Of a stretch of 64,000 bases of DNA, positions 23,872 through 32,397 are shown piece after piece. Numbering within the stretch: position 1 is the stretch's first letter; every line of letters begins with the position of its first letter. The position numbers and the translations under genes are program-made. The notes under the pieces were generated by a model. It saw nothing but the letters and a program-made list of their open reading frames with translations. It was not told the origin of the DNA and did no database searches. The DNA lies in contig CAIZWN010000063.1 in the NCBI GenBank assembly GCA_903936705.1, positions 1-64,000 on the forward strand, written 5' to 3'. Source of the stretch: an uncultured Myxococcales bacterium. GTDB taxonomy: Bacteria > Myxococcota_A > UBA9042 > DTJE01.

Positions 23872-26715
23872 ATGTCGAGGTACCTGCTTATTGCTGTCGC
23901 CGTGAGCTATGCAGTCGGATGTGATTCGCAAGGTCCAACTTTGCCAGGTGATGCTGTCCCTCACGAAGATCAATGTACCCAGATCGGGGCTATTGCCTGT
24001 CAGGGTGCCAGAAAACTCGTATGCGAACGTGGTGACGTATACAACCTTTGGGTAACGGCTGCCGACTGCGAGTTTGGCTGCAAGGATGGTGAGTGCATAG
24101 GCGGAATAATTTGCGACGATAAGTGTCCCGTAGACGGTATCATGGGTTGCTTGGGCGACATGCTGATGGTCTGCCTGATGGGTGACGGATGTAATGACTG
24201 GGCAAGGCTTGACTCATGTTCAAGAGGTTGTATTGATGGACATTGCGTTGGGGACTGCCTGCCGGACTGCTTAGGGCGCGAGTGCGGCGACGACGGCTGC
24301 AATGGCTCGTGCGGCTCGTGTGGAATCACGAATACATGTGTTGAAGGTCAGTGTCGGACAGGTTGTACGGCAGACTGCATTGGTAAGGAATGTGGCAGTA
24401 ACGGTTGCGATGGCTTGTGTGGCTCGTGCCAAGTCGACGAATCGTGTGTAGACGCTCGGTGTCAGGCAAACTGCACTAAAGACTGTCTGAACCGGGAATG
24501 CGGGAACGATGGTTGTGACGGCACCTGTGGGATGTGTATAAAGGATTCAGAGTGTGTCGATGGGAAATGTTTGGAATGCGTACCTGACTGCGATGGAAGG
24601 AGCTGCGGGCCTGATGGCTGCGGCGCTACCTGTGGGACCTGTTCATCGGGAACATGTGATGGCCTCACGTTCAATACCTCGGCATCTTGTCAGGCTGGAA
24701 AATGCGTCGAAGCGCCGACCACAGTGGATTGCGACGATCAGGACCAGTGCACGACTGACACATGTGACAATGTACTAGGTTGCATAAATGAAAGAGTTCC
24801 TGGATGGAAATGCAAGGGAGACACGATCTCCTGTTCCGAACTTGGATATTTGTCCGGAAGTGCCACGTGTCAGGAAAATTGCGGCGGATATGATCGTTCA
24901 AAGTGCAATGGCAGTCTTTGCGGTAACGGCACTGTCGATCTGGGTGAGGTTTGTGACCCCAACGAAAACATCAGACTTGTGATCAAGGACCACCGCGAAT
25001 GCATAGGGCAGGGGACTGGTCCGGTGGGGCTTGGATTCTGTAAACCTGACTGCTCTGCCTGGGAGACCGTAATCTGCCGCACGGTCGGTGATTCATGCGG
25101 TGATGGATATGTTGACTCTGGTGAGACTTGCGATGGCGGCGTTAGTAGCTGCCAGGATTTTGGCTTCAAGAAGGGGGTTGCTGTCTGCGACACCGACTGC
25201 GCGCACTGGAATCTCTCAACATGTTGCGAACCGATAGTTCCTATTTGCGGCAACGGAAAGATTGAAGGAGACGAACTATGCGATGGCGACACCGCCAGGT
25301 GTCCCGTGACCATGTTCACTTCAGGAACAGCCCCGTGCAGCCCTGACTGCAAGAGCTTCAATACCTCGGCTTGCAAAGGGCCATCCTGCGGCGATGGCTT
25401 TGTCGAAGCCGACGAGAAGTGCGACCCGCCTGGGACTGTCACATGCAGAAGCCTCGGGGACGACCGCAACGGAAATGCCACGTGTTCTCCTGACTGCAGG
25501 ACACTGGATACCTCAGAATGTAATGTATCTACGATTCTTTGTGGAAACGGACTGATTGATGAAGGAGAAGCCTGCGACGAATCAGTATTCGCCAATCCTG
25601 ACACTTCATGGGCCATACTGCTTTCAAAGAAAAGGTGCGAAGAGTTGGGATTTGCTGGCAGGACTTTTGTCGAATGCCTTGATGACTGCTCCGGCTTGGA
25701 CATGAGCGTGTGTGGCTGCAGTTTGGATGACTTTGACAAGGAATGCGAAGGACGTAATTGCGGGACGGGACCATGCGGTAAAGAATGTGGGGTGTGCTGG
25801 ACCTATTATGGAAAAACCTGCGTGGACGGACAGTGTGTCTGTGACAACAAGTGCCAATTTGCAGGCCAGACCTCGTGTGCGGACGCTTACAATCTTCAAA
25901 CATGCGTCCTAACGGCTGACGGCTGCCTGGTATGGGCTTCCGAGACGCAGCAGTGTTACAGCCCGCTCAGCACGTGCCGCAACAGCAAATGTAGCTGCCC
26001 AGTCGGATATTCCGAAATCCAGGTATGTGGGAATAACGGTACGCAGAAGTACAGTTGCGATTCTCTGGGAGATCTTGTTCCCGATGGAACATGTTTGGGG
26101 GAATTTGGAATTTGTAATGCAGAGTCGGAAGGTTGCTTCGGAAATGTCTTGATGAGGTGCAATGCCTCCGGGACGGCATGGGTTCAGTATATGGACTGTG
26201 CTGCAAACGCATGCGATTTTCGCGACAGTCCTTGCAATTTGCCTAGTTATTGCGCCCAGAATGGCTTTATGGATGCCGATAATTGCCCCGGCATTTGTTC
26301 AGTAGATCCATATCCCAGATGTATCAAGGACCCAATGAATTTCGTGACAGCGGCATGCCATGACTATACGAAGAGTGGCTTGAGTTGCGGAGAAAACGGC
26401 ATCTGCCAGAACGGAAACTGCGTCGAAAGATGTGAAGCCCAACACAACTGCGACGATGGTAGTTGTGCCCCGCTTGACGCAGTCTGCAACGACAAAATTG
26501 AATGCGCTGATGGTTCTGATCAGAAAGGTTGCAGCCAATGCCGAGGCACGGCCTTCCTCTGTCCGGACGGACGTTGCATGAGTGACTGGCGTTTTTGCGG
26601 CGACTGGACATTCAAATGTGAGTCTGGGACGACCGTTGACGAGTGTCGCCTATGTGACAATTCAAATGACTGTCCGAATTATGACGATGAAGCCTATGCC
26701 GTGTGCAAATTTTAG
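23872..26715 (+). CDS. Cys-rich surface lipoprotein with myxo-type repeats and LDLa-like modules
   Basis: 947 residues from the ATG at 23872 (a TTG four codons upstream is also possible). The lipobox is SYAVGC, with Asp at +2. Region 1 (to about residue 230) has tandem modules of type DCLGRECGDDGCNGSCGSC. Region 2 (about 320-610) has five repeats beginning CGNG or CGDG and continuing GExCD (for example CGDGYVDSGETCDGG), the Myxococcus Cys-rich repeat. Region 3 has modules like ADGCLVWASETQQC, shared with the lipoprotein at 42857-45382. Residues 854-925 contain two LDL-receptor class A-like modules, the first ending CNDKIECADGSDQKGC with the acidic calcium-cage pattern. Base composition is visibly less GC-rich than its neighbours, suggesting transfer or different selection. 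A role in adhesion or ligand binding is an inference. Confidence 0.82.
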   Translation: MSRYLLIAVAVSYAVGCDSQGPTLPGDAVPHEDQCTQIGAIACQGARKLVCERGDVYNLWVTAADCEFGCKDGECIGGIICDDKCPVDGIMGCLGDMLMVCLMGDGCNDWARLDSCSRGCIDGHCVGDCLPDCLGRECGDDGCNGSCGSCGITNTCVEGQCRTGCTADCIGKECGSNGCDGLCGSCQVDESCVDARCQANCTKDCLNRECGNDGCDGTCGMCIKDSECVDGKCLECVPDCDGRSCGPDGCGATCGTCSSGTCDGLTFNTSASCQAGKCVEAPTTVDCDDQDQCTTDTCDNVLGCINERVPGWKCKGDTISCSELGYLSGSATCQENCGGYDRSKCNGSLCGNGTVDLGEVCDPNENIRLVIKDHRECIGQGTGPVGLGFCKPDCSAWETVICRTVGDSCGDGYVDSGETCDGGVSSCQDFGFKKGVAVCDTDCAHWNLSTCCEPIVPICGNGKIEGDELCDGDTARCPVTMFTSGTAPCSPDCKSFNTSACKGPSCGDGFVEADEKCDPPGTVTCRSLGDDRNGNATCSPDCRTLDTSECNVSTILCGNGLIDEGEACDESVFANPDTSWAILLSKKRCEELGFAGRTFVECLDDCSGLDMSVCGCSLDDFDKECEGRNCGTGPCGKECGVCWTYYGKTCVDGQCVCDNKCQFAGQTSCADAYNLQTCVLTADGCLVWASETQQCYSPLSTCRNSKCSCPVGYSEIQVCGNNGTQKYSCDSLGDLVPDGTCLGEFGICNAESEGCFGNVLMRCNASGTAWVQYMDCAANACDFRDSPCNLPSYCAQNGFMDADNCPGICSVDPYPRCIKDPMNFVTAACHDYTKSGLSCGENGICQNGNCVERCEAQHNCDDGSCAPLDAVCNDKIECADGSDQKGCSQCRGTAFLCPDGRCMSDWRFCGDWTFKCESGTTVDECRLCDNSNDCPNYDDEAYAVCKF

Positions 26716-26837
26716 GGGAATTACTGTACAGCAGTTCTTGAAACGAATTCTTGCTTGGACTATCTGAGTTGATCCCCGCCAGCATAAAGTGATCCATTCG
26801 GCCATCGGAAACTGTTCTACTGTTCTACACGCGAATA

Positions 26838-27347
26838 TCACTCCCGCTGCGCGAACAGATGATCCGGGGCCTGGACCGCAATGACCAGTCCGCGGGCGCA
26901 GACGTGGCCCGCTGCGAACATCGTCTCCTCGACCACGACCTTCCGGCCTGTAACTTCCTTGACCCGGGCGCGTACTTCCAGGGTTACGCCCATGGGCGTC
27001 GGACGCAGGTAGTCGACGTGCAGCGAGGCCGTCAGGAATCGCAGGGGAGGTTCGCTGTCCATGGGTCGGTTCTGGGCCCGGTACATGGCGGCGGCAGCGG
27101 TGCCGGTGCCGTGGCAGTCTATCAGCGAGGCAATCAGTCCCCCGTACACGTATCCGGGAATCGCGATGTGCTGCGGCCCCGGGTCGTACCGGCAGACTGA
27201 CTCGTCACCGTCCCAGAAACTGCGTACGTGCAGGCCAGGCTCGTTCAGACGGCCACAGCCGTAGCACCAGGCCACGTCATCTGGGTAGAAATCCTGGAAG
27301 GCCTTGTCGTCGGGCGGCGGAAGGGCCGGTTCGGTTTTCGTTTCCAC
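26838..27347 (-). CDS. PaaI-type thioesterase (hotdog fold)
   Basis: 169 residues from a GTG at 27347, seven bases after GAGGA. The frame stays open for 175 codons further upstream, but that part has no recognisable protein features. The hotdog core includes YVYGGLIASLIDCHGTGTAAAA, where the PaaI/YbgE-type HGGxxxxxxD position reads YGGLIASLID. LHVDYLRPTPMG is the following conserved strand. Two cysteines in WCYGCGRLNEPGL precede the core, a pattern seen in a subset of such thioesterases. It should hydrolyse an acyl-CoA; the substrate is unknown. Confidence 0.8.
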   Translation of the reverse strand: METKTEPALPPPDDKAFQDFYPDDVAWCYGCGRLNEPGLHVRSFWDGDESVCRYDPGPQHIAIPGYVYGGLIASLIDCHGTGTAAAAMYRAQNRPMDSEPPLRFLTASLHVDYLRPTPMGVTLEVRARVKEVTGRKVVVEETMFAAGHVCARGLVIAVQAPDHLFAQRE

Positions 27348-27807
27348 GGGTTGTCCTCGTGCGGTCGGCACGATTGCCTGACGCAAGGATGTTAGCAGAT
27401 GCGCGCGCCGTGAAAAACCCGTGGCTTGGCGAACGGGATACAAAACAGGTCGCTGGCGAAAAGGCCTACGACGATAACCAGACCCAAATGTTGGAAAGGC
27501 ATGCGCCAGCGACAGGCCGTCGGAACCATGGGCGTGTTGTCCCAGATCTTTGCCTGCGTTGTCGAAATCGCTTGAGGGAAGGTCGCCGACGCTCTGATCC
27601 ACGGCAAGGCGTTGTGGATCGAGGTGCGCCCCACCCGACCCTGGGCGAGGCGGCTGAAGTTTACCCGAGATGCGAGAGCGTTGCTGAGGTTGACCCGCCG
27701 GCCTGATCTCCGGTTTTCTGCCACAGCGGCGCCGAATAATTTGCTGAAGAAAAGCATGTCCAAGGGACAGGTGCGGATAGAATGGCTGCAGTGGAAGGGA
27801 GGACCAA
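27348..27807. other. 460-base divergent intergenic region
   Basis: It separates the leftward thioesterase from the rightward osmC-like gene. A leftward frame of 123 codons (27392-27763) overlaps the thioesterase's upstream region, but has no ribosome-binding site and no family resemblance. No repeat or RNA structure stands out apart from a small TGTCC-N3-GGACA inverted repeat near 27758. Confidence 0.45.
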
Positions 27808-28203
27808 ATGGAAATGACGATTACGTTCAGTGGCGGCCTGAGGGTTGATGCCGAGGTCAACGGGCGGATCATTCACACCGACCAGTCGGTCAAGGCCGGC
27901 GGCGAGGGGAGTGCGCCCGAGCCCTACACGCTGTTCCTGGCCTCGATCGGCACCTGTGCGGGAATCTATGTTCTGTCGTTCCTGAAGAGCCATGACCTGC
28001 CGACGGAAGGTGTGCACCTGGTCCAGCGGATGACGTACGACGACGTAAACCACCGTATGGCAGCGATCGATCTGCAGATCGTCGTTCCCACGGGCTTTCC
28101 CGAGAAATACCGCAAGGCGCTGGAGCGTTCGGCTGGACTGTGCGCGGTGAAGCGTGCACTGGCGAACCCGCCCGAGTTCACAGTGGGCTCGGTCGAGGGT
28201 TGA
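27808..28203 (+). CDS. OsmC-family peroxiredoxin-like protein
   Basis: 131 residues with GGGAGGACCAA before the ATG. The two reactive cysteines are in ASIGTCAGIYVLSFL and SAGLCAVKRAL, at the positions of the OsmC/Ohr catalytic pair, and PEPYTLFLAS matches the conserved helix before the first Cys. Family members reduce organic hydroperoxides in the cytoplasm; this short form resembles YhfA-type OsmC proteins. It lies about 100 bases before the sensor kinase on the same strand, but a regulatory link is not evident. Confidence 0.85.
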   Translation: MEMTITFSGGLRVDAEVNGRIIHTDQSVKAGGEGSAPEPYTLFLASIGTCAGIYVLSFLKSHDLPTEGVHLVQRMTYDDVNHRMAAIDLQIVVPTGFPEKYRKALERSAGLCAVKRALANPPEFTVGSVEG

Positions 28204-28305
28204 CTACCGGAAAGGCAGGTCTGAGGTCTTGAAGGCGCTCGAGTTGGTGCCGACCTTCGCCAAGTAGTGTGCTATCTTCGTTCGAAGGCTGCGAGGGCGA
28301 ATCCG

Positions 28306-29946
28306 GTGCGCTTTCCCTACCTCCGGTTCGCGCTGATCCCGATTGTAGTGGCGGGCTTGTCCATCCTGCTTGCGGTCACCACGCGCCTGGAGCAGGAACG
28401 CCAGTACGACGTGTTGCAGGCGTTGTACGAATCCCACGCCCGTTCAGCAGGACGCATGGTTCGCGAGGCAGCGCAGGAGGCGACCTGGTCTACTGGACTG
28501 GTGTACTCGATGTCGGCTGAGAGCGCTGCGCTGCTGCTGGAGTTGCTGGGGCCTCCAGGTACCGGTGAAGACTGTGCCGCTCTGACATCCAGGATTCCCT
28601 ATCTGGCAATTTGGGCTGCGCGTGATACGAACGATGTACGGGGGTGCATGGACCGTGTGCCCGTGGGCTCACGTTTGGCGTTCGTGGACGGAGTGCTGGC
28701 CGCGCCCGACGGCGATTTTGTGGAGGATGACCGCACGCGTGAACTGGGGGTGTTCTGTGCATGGACTCGCGGCGAATCAGTTGCGACGGTCGTATGCATG
28801 GATCGAGGTCATCTTGACGAGATTCGCCTGGAGGTTGGCCTTGGCCCGCTTCTGGCAGACCTGAAGGACCGGGATCTGGAGTACGTGGTGGTCCAGGACC
28901 CAGGTGGAATTCTGGCGGCGTCTCCCGCACCTGGACGGATTTCGACATGGGACAATGACCCCGTGTTGGCGCAGGTTCGGGAGGGAGCGCTGGACGGGCT
29001 GCAGGGCCGAATGCTGGACCGGGACGGCCAGACAGTCTACGAGGTCATCGGGCCCCTGGACCTTGTCGATGGTACTCGCGCGGTGGTGCGAACTGCCCTG
29101 GATGCCGGCGAACTGGTGCGCTTCCGGACCTGGATCAGCCATAGGCAGGCGCTCATGGCTGGCGTCCTGGGCGGGGTGGTTTTGCTGAGCATCGCGCTGG
29201 CCTTCGTAATGGGTCGGGCCGTCCGACGCCGGAGGGAGTTTGTCGACGCTATGCGTCGTCGTGAGGAGGAGGGTCGGCACTGGCAGTCTCTGGGCCAAAT
29301 GGCTGCCACTGTGGCCCACGAGGTACGGAACCCCCTGAACACGATCGGTATGGCGCTGCAGCGACTGTCGCGTGAGATCCATGTCGATCCAGCGGACGAC
29401 GCCGGCTTCCATGACCTGCTGGCAATGTCGGCGGATGCCTCCGACCGGGTCGAACGCGTCGTTTCGGAGTTCCTGGAACTGGGGAAGCCACTGGATCTGG
29501 ACCGTCGCGCCTACCCGGCGTCCGCGCTGGTGCAGGAGGCCCTGGCCTCACTTGCCATGCGGGCGGTGGGCGAGGGCAAGACTCTCGAGATCAGGTGCGC
29601 CTGTTCCGGCGATGTCATCGTTGATCGGCAGAGATTCGGACAGGTCGTGGCCAACCTGGTCGCAAACGCCCTGGACGCCGTGGGTCCTGGGGGAATCGTC
29701 ACCGTTGTAGCGGAATGCCAGCCGGGTACGTTCCGGGTGGTGATTTCCGACGACGGTTCGGGGATGGACGCGGCGACGCTTTCGCGTGTTCAGGAACCGT
29801 TCGTCACGACGAAGGCCCACGGAACTGGTCTGGGCCTCCCCTTGGCAAGGCGTCTTGTCGAGGCGCACGGCGGCACTCTGGTTCTGAATTCCCAGCAGGG
29901 CGTCGGGACGCACGCCACTCTGGTGCTGCCTGCGAAGGAAACGTAG
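28306..29946 (+). CDS. Membrane sensor histidine kinase
   Basis: 546 residues from a GTG at 28306 behind GAGGGC; a GTG at 28267 would add 13. A first transmembrane helix is at about residues 6-24. A periplasmic sensor domain of some 255 residues with several cysteines follows, then a second helix (about 280-302) and a short coiled linker. The phospho-acceptor motif is VAHEVRNPLN (His338). N, G1 and G2 boxes follow: NLVANALDAVGPGG, DDGSGMD, and GTGLGLPLARRLVEAHGG. It autophosphorylates and should pass phosphate to the response regulator 36 bases downstream. The sensor domain is not one I recognise. Confidence 0.9.
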   Translation: MRFPYLRFALIPIVVAGLSILLAVTTRLEQERQYDVLQALYESHARSAGRMVREAAQEATWSTGLVYSMSAESAALLLELLGPPGTGEDCAALTSRIPYLAIWAARDTNDVRGCMDRVPVGSRLAFVDGVLAAPDGDFVEDDRTRELGVFCAWTRGESVATVVCMDRGHLDEIRLEVGLGPLLADLKDRDLEYVVVQDPGGILAASPAPGRISTWDNDPVLAQVREGALDGLQGRMLDRDGQTVYEVIGPLDLVDGTRAVVRTALDAGELVRFRTWISHRQALMAGVLGGVVLLSIALAFVMGRAVRRRREFVDAMRRREEEGRHWQSLGQMAATVAHEVRNPLNTIGMALQRLSREIHVDPADDAGFHDLLAMSADASDRVERVVSEFLELGKPLDLDRRAYPASALVQEALASLAMRAVGEGKTLEIRCACSGDVIVDRQRFGQVVANLVANALDAVGPGGIVTVVAECQPGTFRVVISDDGSGMDAATLSRVQEPFVTTKAHGTGLGLPLARRLVEAHGGTLVLNSQQGVGTHATLVLPAKET

Positions 29947-29982
29947 ATCGGCCTTCTGGTGGTCGGTGGAAGGAAATTTCAG

Positions 29983-31350
29983 ATGGATATGCGTGACAAG
30001 GCGACCCTGATGCTAGCGGAAGACGACGCCGTGCAGCGTCGGATGCTGGCCGGGTTCCTGCGGAAGGTGGGCTACGACGTAGAGGAGGCTGGGTCGGCGG
30101 CCGAAGCTTCGGAGAAGGCTCGGGATCACCGGATCGATCTGTTGATTACCGACCTTCGCCTGGGCGGTCCCGACGGGATCTCCCTTCTGGAGGACTTGCG
30201 GCGCGTCCACCCCGACCTGCAAGCGATCGTCGTGACCGCCTACGGGACGGTCGAGGATGCGGTGCGGTCCATGCGGGCAGGGGCGTACGACTTTCTGGGC
30301 AAGCCCGTGGACCTGGCCCGCCTGGAGGCTCTGGTCGCGAAGGCGCTGGAGAAGGTGGGACTGTCTAGGGAGAACCGATCCCTGCGTCAGGCGGTGGAAG
30401 TTGCGGACGCCTTCTCCGATTGGGTAGGTGACAGCGCGGCCATCGGGCAGGTGAAGGAACTTGCGCTGAAGGTCGCGGCCAGCAGGGCATCCGTGATGAT
30501 TCTGGGCGAGTCGGGGACGGGCAAGGAGGTGGTGGCACGGGCGATCCACCAATTGTCCGGCCGTCGGGCAGGGCCATTCGTGACGTTGAACTGCGCAGTT
30601 CTCAGTGAAACGCTGGTCGAGTCGGAGCTGTTCGGCCACGAGAAGGGGGCGTTCACGGGTGCCTCGGTGCAGAAGAAGGGACGCTTGGAACTGGCCAAGG
30701 GCGGGACCCTGTTCCTGGACGAGGTCGGAGACATCCCCCTGTCGGTCCAGGTGAAATTGCTGAACGTTCTGCAGACCGGGCGGTTCGAACGGGTCGGAGG
30801 AACCCAGACGCTGGAAACCGATGCCCGGGTGCTGGCGGCAACTCACCGGGATCTCGATGCGCGGATCGGGACGGGCGAGTTTCGGGCTGACCTGTTCTAC
30901 CGCTTGGCCGTGGTGACGATGCGGATGCCGGCCCTTCGTGAGCGGCCAGGCGACATTGCGGCCCTGGTGGCGCACTTCGTTCGCAAGCACGCTGACCTGT
31001 CCCCTACCGGAATTGCGGGCGTGTCGGACGATGCCCTGGCAGCCTTGGCCCGCCACCCGTTTCCCGGGAACGTTCGCGAGTTGGAGAATCTGGTAGAGCG
31101 AGCGCTGGTGCTTGGGGACGGGCCGATCCTGGAGGCAAGGGACTTTCCCCTGGGCTTAGGGGGGGCATCTGTCAAGGCGCACGCTGGTACTGCGTTGGGG
31201 GGACTTGAGGATCAAGTTGCCAGTCTCGAGCGGGACCTCATATTCCGGGCACTGGAACGCCACGGGGGAAACCAAAGCGCCGCGGCCAGGGAACTGGGTC
31301 TTACCGAGCGTTCGGTTCGCTATAAGATGCAGAAACTGGGTCTGGACTGA
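29983..31350 (+). CDS. NtrC-type sigma-54 response regulator
   Basis: 455 residues. The receiver domain (1-120) has acidic pocket EDD and phospho-acceptor Asp57 in LLITDLRLGG, plus the conserved Lys in FLGKPVDLARLE. The AAA+ domain follows: Walker A GESGTGKE, the sigma-54-contacting loop GAFTGA, and Walker B GGTLFLDEVGDI. The C-terminal Fis-type helix-turn-helix is NQSAAARELGLTERSVRYKMQKL. It is in an operon with the kinase. Two identical inverted repeats begin eight bases after its stop codon and a sigma-54 promoter lies 130 bases after it, so the next three genes are its probable targets. Confidence 0.95.
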   Translation: MDMRDKATLMLAEDDAVQRRMLAGFLRKVGYDVEEAGSAAEASEKARDHRIDLLITDLRLGGPDGISLLEDLRRVHPDLQAIVVTAYGTVEDAVRSMRAGAYDFLGKPVDLARLEALVAKALEKVGLSRENRSLRQAVEVADAFSDWVGDSAAIGQVKELALKVAASRASVMILGESGTGKEVVARAIHQLSGRRAGPFVTLNCAVLSETLVESELFGHEKGAFTGASVQKKGRLELAKGGTLFLDEVGDIPLSVQVKLLNVLQTGRFERVGGTQTLETDARVLAATHRDLDARIGTGEFRADLFYRLAVVTMRMPALRERPGDIAALVAHFVRKHADLSPTGIAGVSDDALAALARHPFPGNVRELENLVERALVLGDGPILEARDFPLGLGGASVKAHAGTALGGLEDQVASLERDLIFRALERHGGNQSAAARELGLTERSVRYKMQKLGLD

Positions 31351-31358
31351 CCACCACT

Positions 31359-31396
31359 TCGACCTGGACGTCGAAGGACCTCGACGAAAACGTCGA
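31359..31396 (+). promoter_or_regulatory. Paired inverted repeats, likely enhancer sites for the response regulator
   Basis: Two copies of TCGAC-N6-GTCGA, at 31359-31374 and 31381-31396. Their centres are 22 bases apart, two helical turns, as expected for cooperative dimers of an NtrC-type activator. They lie about 85-125 bases upstream of the sigma-54 promoter, the usual enhancer distance. No T-run follows, so terminators are unlikely. Confidence 0.75.
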
Positions 31397-31480
31397 ACAC
31401 TGCTGGGCTCGATGGGGTGCGTTTGTGGTCAGTTGGTATGTTATTGCATTATTACAATGAGTTAAAAAACTGGATCAGCG

Positions 31481-31496
31481 TGGCACGATGCTCGCA
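31481..31496 (+). promoter_or_regulatory. Sigma-54 promoter
   Basis: TGGCAC-GATGC-TCGCA: the -24 element is perfect, and its GG (31482-31483) is exactly ten bases from the -12 GC (31494-31495). One mismatch occurs in the -12 box (TCGC for TTGC). The predicted start is near 31507 and the first gene begins at 31553. The flank upstream (31435-31470) is AT-rich, favouring DNA bending. Confidence 0.8.
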
Positions 31497-31552
31497 ATAG
31501 ACACCTTTGCCGGCCCAAGGTGGGCTGGTACTGGAAACCTTGGAGGTGCCGA

Positions 31553-31945
31553 ATGAAGACTAACCTGAAGAACCTGTTTGTGGTGGTGGCGATTGCGGGC
31601 CTGCCCGCGGTGGCGTTCGCAAGCGACGTGGACCCCGTGAAGGGGAAGGGTCAGGCAGCCCAGGCTGGCCAGTTGACCCAGGCGCAGGACCAGGTTCAGG
31701 CCCGGGATGGGACCGGCGCGGGATTCGTTGATGCGGATGGCGATGGCCTCTGCGACAAGAAGGGCACCGGCACCCAGGGCAAGGGTCAGGGCAAGGGCCA
31801 AGGCAAGGGTCAGGGCAAGGGCAAGGGGCAGGGCAAGGGCGCCGGCCAAGGCATGGGCAAGGGCGTACACGGATCTGGCTTTGTGGACGCAGACGGCGAC
31901 GGGGTTTGCGATCACGCACAGAACCGCAAGGGCATGGCCAAGTAA
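31553..31945 (+). CDS. Small secreted EF-hand-like protein with a KGQG repeat
   Basis: 130 residues with GGAGGTG before the ATG. A Sec signal peptide (LFVVVAIAGLPAVAFA) is cleaved near residue 24. The mature protein has two near-identical calcium-loop-like motifs, GFVDADGDGLCD and GFVDADGDGVCD, each with a Cys. They flank a Lys-Gly-Gln-Gly repeat of about 30 residues encoded by tandem GGCAAG/GGTCAG hexamers (about 31780-31865). DxDGDGxCD loops are known from dockerin, thrombospondin type 3 and bacterial EF-hand proteins. It is the first gene after the sigma-54 promoter. Metal or polyanion binding is an inference. Confidence 0.8.
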   Translation: MKTNLKNLFVVVAIAGLPAVAFASDVDPVKGKGQAAQAGQLTQAQDQVQARDGTGAGFVDADGDGLCDKKGTGTQGKGQGKGQGKGQGKGKGQGKGAGQGMGKGVHGSGFVDADGDGVCDHAQNRKGMAK

Positions 31946-32004
31946 GGCAGGGTGCGACCGACACGGCCTGGGGGAACGGACTTCCCCCGGGCCGCGGAGG
32001 GACC

Positions 32005-32397
32005 ATGAACATCAGGATGGCGTTGCTGGTGCTGGTCGCTGCGTCGGTGTTGCCTCGAATGGCGGCAGCTGAGGTGGCGGTGGAGCCTGCGAAGGCTCCC
32101 GTCGTTAAGGTTGTGCCGACAATAGTCGCAACACCTGCTGCGGCAGCGGCGGCGCAGCCGGCGCCGGCGGTGTCTCCCGCGGTGTCTCCGGCCTCGGCTT
32201 CGACGTCCGGCGAAGGGGCCACGTTCGTTGATCGCGATGGCGACGGTATCCAGGACGGGCAGGAACACCGTTTCCGGAAGCACGGGAAGGGTGCGCAGGG
32301 ACACGGGGCCCCGGGCATGGGCGACGGGGCTGGCGGAATGCGGCGGTTCCGAGGCGGCGGGGGCGGCAACGGCCCGTGCCAGGATGGCGGGAAATGA
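32005..32397 (+). CDS. Second small secreted EF-hand-like protein
   Basis: 130 residues, the same length as the previous protein; GGAGGG precedes the ATG. A signal peptide ends near residue 22 (MAAAEV). An Ala/Pro/Val-rich stretch is followed by one calcium-loop motif, TFVDRDGDGIQDGQE, and a basic His/Lys/Gly-rich tail ending in GGGGGNGPCQDGGK. The FVDxDGDG core is shared with the upstream gene. Its stop overlaps the next start (ATGA), coupling it to the beta-barrel protein. Function unknown. Confidence 0.75.
   Translation: MNIRMALLVLVAASVLPRMAAAEVAVEPAKAPVVKVVPTIVATPAAAAAAQPAPAVSPAVSPASASTSGEGATFVDRDGDGIQDGQEHRFRKHGKGAQGHGAPGMGDGAGGMRRFRGGGGGNGPCQDGGK

Noticed and set aside
27392-27763. 123-codon leftward open frame upstream of the thioesterase
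   Set aside because: No ribosome-binding site or recognisable motif; it overlaps the open but unsupported upstream extension of the thioesterase gene.
31359-31396. Tandem terminators after the response-regulator gene
   Set aside because: No T-run follows either dyad. Their identical half-sites and 22-base spacing fit enhancer sites better.
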